From DASZMJ01 sp035551935 (GTDB lineage: Bacteria; Planctomycetota; Planctomycetia; Isosphaerales; Isosphaeraceae), in NCBI GenBank assembly GCA_035551935.1, contig DASZMJ010000113.1, positions 1 through 23,314 on the forward strand: a stretch of DNA of 23,314 bases. Direction: 5' to 3'. Below, piece after piece: positions 21,303 through 23,314 of this stretch. The translations under genes were made by a program, and so were the position numbers. The notes below the pieces were generated by a model. That model was not told where the DNA came from and did no database searches. It worked only from the letters and a program-made list of their open reading frames with translations. Every line of letters starts with the position of its first letter. Within the stretch, counting starts at the first letter, position 1.

Positions 21303-22937
21303 ATGGCCAAGCATATCTTCGTGACGGGGGGCGTGGTCAGCTCGCTGGGCAAAGGGCTGACGTGCGCGTCGATCGGGATGCTGCTGGAGCACCGGGGGTT
21401 GCGGGTCCGGCTCCAGAAGTTCGACCCGTACCTCAACGTCGACCCGGGCACGATGAGCCCGTACCAGCACGGCGAGGTCTACGTCCTGGATGACGGCTCG
21501 GAGACCGACCTGGACCTCGGCCATTATGAGCGGTTCACCGACGCCCCGCTGACCCGCGACTGCAACTACACGACCGGCAAGATCTACCTGTCCGTCATCC
21601 AGAAAGAGCGCGAGGGGAAGCACTACGAGGGGCGGACCGTCCAGGTCATCCCCCACATCACCGACGAGATCAAGGCCGCCATCGGCCGCCTGACCGGCGA
21701 CGACGTCGACGTCGTCATCACCGAGATCGGCGGCACCGTCGGCGACATCGAAGGCCAGCCGTTCCTGGAGGCCATCCGCCAGTACGCCCTGGACGTCGGC
21801 CGCGAGAACTGCCTGTACATCCACCTGACGCTCGTGCCGTACCTGAAGGCGGCCGGCGAGCTGAAGACCAAGCCGACGCAGCACTCCGTCGGGGCCTTGC
21901 GGCAGATCGGCATCCAGCCCGACATCCTCATCTGCCGGACCGAGCACCCGATCAGCCCCGACGACCGCGACAAGATCGCCCTGTTCTGCAACATCGAGCG
22001 CAAGGCCGTCATCGAGGAGCGCGACAAGGAATACAGCATCTACGAGGTCCCCCTGAGCCTGGTCGCCAACGGCCTGGATGACATCATCGTCCGCCGCCTC
22101 GCCTTGAAGGCCGACAAGCTGGACATCGACGACTGGCGCGAGCTGGTCCACCGGATCAAGAACCCGGACCACGAGGTCACGATCGCCGTCGTCGGCAAGT
22201 ACATGCGGCATCGCGACGCTTATAAGTCGGTGTACGAGTCGCTCGACCACGCCGGCATCGCCAACAAGGCGCGGGTGCGGGTGTTGCGGGTCGAGGCCGA
22301 GGAGGTCGGCCGCAACGGCGGCGCGGCGGGGGTCCTCGGCGGGGCCGACGGCATCCTCGTGCCCGGCGGGTTCGGCATGCGAGGGATCGAGGGGAAGATC
22401 GACGCGGTCCGCTACGCCCGGACCCGCGGCATCCCGTTCTTCGGGATCTGTTTAGGGATGCAGTGCGCCGCCGTCGAGTTCGCCCGCGACGTCCTCGGCC
22501 TGGAGGACGCCAACAGCACCGAGTTCGACACCGCCACGCAGCATCCGGTCATCGCCCTGATGGAGGACCAGGCCCACGTCCGCCAGCGCGGCGGGACGAT
22601 GCGATTAGGCTCCTGGCCCTGCGACCTCGCCCCCGACAGCCTCGCCCGCGCCGCCTACGGTGAGGGTCGGGTCGCCGAGCGGCACCGCCATCGCTACGAG
22701 TTCAATAATGCGTACCGCAAGGCGTTCGAGGAGGCCGGCTTCGTCGCCACCGGCACCAGCCCCGACGGCGACCTCGTCGAGATCGTCGAGCTCCAGGACC
22801 ACCCCTGGTTCCTCGCCGTCCAGTTCCACCCCGAGTTCCTCTCCAAGCCCACTCGTTCCCACCCCCTCTTCCGCGACTTCGTCGCCGCCGCGCTGCACCG
22901 CCGCGAAGGGACGAGGGCCGAGCTGGAGGTGAGATGA
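21303..22937 (+). CDS. pyrG: CTP synthase
   Basis: 544 residues, the same as other PyrG proteins (E. coli 545). It makes CTP from UTP, ATP and glutamine, the last step of pyrimidine nucleotide synthesis, in the cytoplasm. The N-terminal synthetase domain starts 'KHIFVTGGVVSSLGKGLTCASIG' (P-loop-like ATP site) and has 'RLQKFDPYLNVDPGTMSPYQHGEV' and 'ETDLDLGHYERF'. The C-terminal class I glutaminase domain has 'GILVPGGFGMRG', nucleophile Cys383 in 'FFGICLGMQ', and His509/Glu511 in 'VQFHPEFLSKP', so the triad is complete. The frame is open from an ATG at 21240, but that is upstream of the likely promoter, and the family start MAKHIFVTGG is at 21303 behind GGGGAG. It is the one clear housekeeping gene of the window. 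Confidence 0.98.
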   Translation: MAKHIFVTGGVVSSLGKGLTCASIGMLLEHRGLRVRLQKFDPYLNVDPGTMSPYQHGEVYVLDDGSETDLDLGHYERFTDAPLTRDCNYTTGKIYLSVIQKEREGKHYEGRTVQVIPHITDEIKAAIGRLTGDDVDVVITEIGGTVGDIEGQPFLEAIRQYALDVGRENCLYIHLTLVPYLKAAGELKTKPTQHSVGALRQIGIQPDILICRTEHPISPDDRDKIALFCNIERKAVIEERDKEYSIYEVPLSLVANGLDDIIVRRLALKADKLDIDDWRELVHRIKNPDHEVTIAVVGKYMRHRDAYKSVYESLDHAGIANKARVRVLRVEAEEVGRNGGAAGVLGGADGILVPGGFGMRGIEGKIDAVRYARTRGIPFFGICLGMQCAAVEFARDVLGLEDANSTEFDTATQHPVIALMEDQAHVRQRGGTMRLGSWPCDLAPDSLARAAYGEGRVAERHRHRYEFNNAYRKAFEEAGFVATGTSPDGDLVEIVELQDHPWFLAVQFHPEFLSKPTRSHPLFRDFVAAALHRREGTRAELEVR

Positions 22938-22942
22938 GAGAT

Positions 22943-23042
22943 TTGCCACAGAGAGCACAGAGGACACAGAGAGGAAGGGGGCAGGAATTGCAGCAAGCAT
23001 GGGTTCACTTCCTCTCTGTGCCCTCTGTGCTCTCTGTGGCAA
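22943..23042. repeat. Long inverted repeat of the CACAGAG type after pyrG
   Basis: Arms 22943-22977 and 23008-23042 (35 bp, one mismatch that still allows G-U pairing) around a 30-base loop. The arms are built from short CACAGAG-like units (GCCACAGAGAGCACAGAGG...). Such repeats are scattered intergenically in several bacterial phyla. It starts six bases after the pyrG stop and ends 19 bases before the next start, so it fills the gap and may attenuate read-through; no U-tract. Confidence 0.85.
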
Positions 23043-23061
23043 GAAGAATTCAAGGATATTG

Positions 23062-23314
23062 ATGATAGAAGTCGTCGCGCGGCACCACGAAACGGGCCAT
23101 TGGGTGCGCGGAAAAGTGGCCGGGGGCGTTTTCTCGGCGGTCGAGCTGGCCGAGGGACCCGAGCCGCCGTCGCCCGAGGATGACTGGATCGCCCCGGCCT
23201 TCATCGATCTTCAAAACAATGGCCGCTGGGGCGTCTCGTTCTCCGACCCGACCCTGACCGTGGATCAAGTCGCGGCGATCGCCCGGGCGCAGGGGGGGCT
23301 CGGCACGGCCCGGT
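23062..23314 (+). CDS. NagA-like amidohydrolase, N-terminal part (cut by window end)
   Basis: 84 codons visible, open to the end of the window. The ATG at 23062 follows AAGGA five bases upstream. The sequence 'DDWIAPAFIDLQNNGRWGVSFSDPTLTVDQVAAIARAQGGLGTAR' parallels the 'VAPGFIDLHIHG..G.DF.D' opening of N-acetylglucosamine-6-phosphate deacetylase, which removes acetate from GlcNAc-6-P in amino-sugar use. The usual HxH is replaced by 'LQNNG', as in NagA members that have Q.N in place of H.H. The metal-binding and catalytic residues farther on lie outside the window, so other amidohydrolases are possible. Confidence 0.68.
   Translation, partial: MIEVVARHHETGHWVRGKVAGGVFSAVELAEGPEPPSPEDDWIAPAFIDLQNNGRWGVSFSDPTLTVDQVAAIARAQGGLGTAR

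Noticed and set aside
1306..23042. CRISPR array or attachment sites from the repeated palindromes
   Set aside because: The palindromes are dispersed by kilobases without regular spacers, cas genes or an integrase.

Overview
The window is GC-rich bacterial DNA (strong G/C preference at third codon positions) and almost certainly chromosomal DNA of a planctomycete, probably of the Isosphaeraceae. The lineage signals are a PVC-type dehydrogenase (beta-propeller, HEAT repeats, cytochrome c), a large FG-GAP/ASPIC-UnbV secreted protein, a creatininase-family protein, a Tat-exported Gfo/Idh/MocA oxidoreductase and a uronate isomerase-like protein. The genus is inferred, not shown. No rRNA, tRNA, CRISPR array, transposase or phage gene was seen.

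Layout. 1-1.25 kb: 3' part of a TolC/CzcC-type outer-membrane efflux gene (+). 1.4-3.8 kb (-): an ArsR-type repressor, then a lipoprotein fusing a CusF copper-binding domain to a SCO1 domain, whose start codon overlaps the stop of a creatininase-family gene. 3.9-4.9 kb (-): a D-2-hydroxyacid dehydrogenase. 5.0-5.5 kb (-): a small RelE/ParE-like toxin/antitoxin pair. 5.6-6.2 kb (-): a membrane-anchored PH/GRAM-like protein. 6.5-7.3 kb (+): an HpcH/HpaI aldolase, overlapping tail to tail with a secreted repeat-containing protein (7.2-8.7 kb, -). 8.9-10.2 kb (-): the uronate isomerase-like enzyme. 10.2-11.0 kb (+): a stand-alone CoaB-like protein. 11.2-14.0 kb (+): the PVC-type dehydrogenase/cytochrome. 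14.0-16.4 kb (-): the FG-GAP protein. 16.9-19.2 kb (+): a two-gene operon of a LarA/DUF2088-like protein without the expected active-site residues, coupled by a GTGA overlap to a YgfZ/GcvT-type folate-binding protein. 19.2-19.5 kb (-): a small unknown gene. 19.7-20.8 kb (-): the Gfo/Idh/MocA oxidoreductase. 20.95-21.2 kb (+): a small coiled-coil gene that looks frameshifted. 21.3-22.9 kb (+): CTP synthase (pyrG). 23.06 kb to the end (+): the start of a NagA-like amidohydrolase.

How the genes fit together. The left end (TolC-type channel, ArsR repressor, CusF-SCO1 lipoprotein) is plausibly a copper or heavy-metal handling neighbourhood. The middle holds several enzymes of sugar-acid type (2-hydroxyacid dehydrogenase, KDG-type aldolase, uronate isomerase-like), but they are on different strands and do not form an operon. 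The rest is a mosaic of mostly single genes with their own recognisable promoters.

The most interesting non-coding structure is a set of perfect inverted repeats at three intergenic sites (1306-1374, 6325-6377, 11024-11091). In each, a GTAG tetranucleotide directly abuts a short hairpin, and two such units face each other. This is the architecture of REP elements paired as BIMEs, which in other bacteria are linked to RAYT (TnpA-REP) transposases. Two stem-sequence families share the same design, and two copies differ by compensated changes in both arms. A fourth, degenerate single unit lies at 1271-1296. Two unrelated long hairpins sit at 19161-19209 and 22943-23042.
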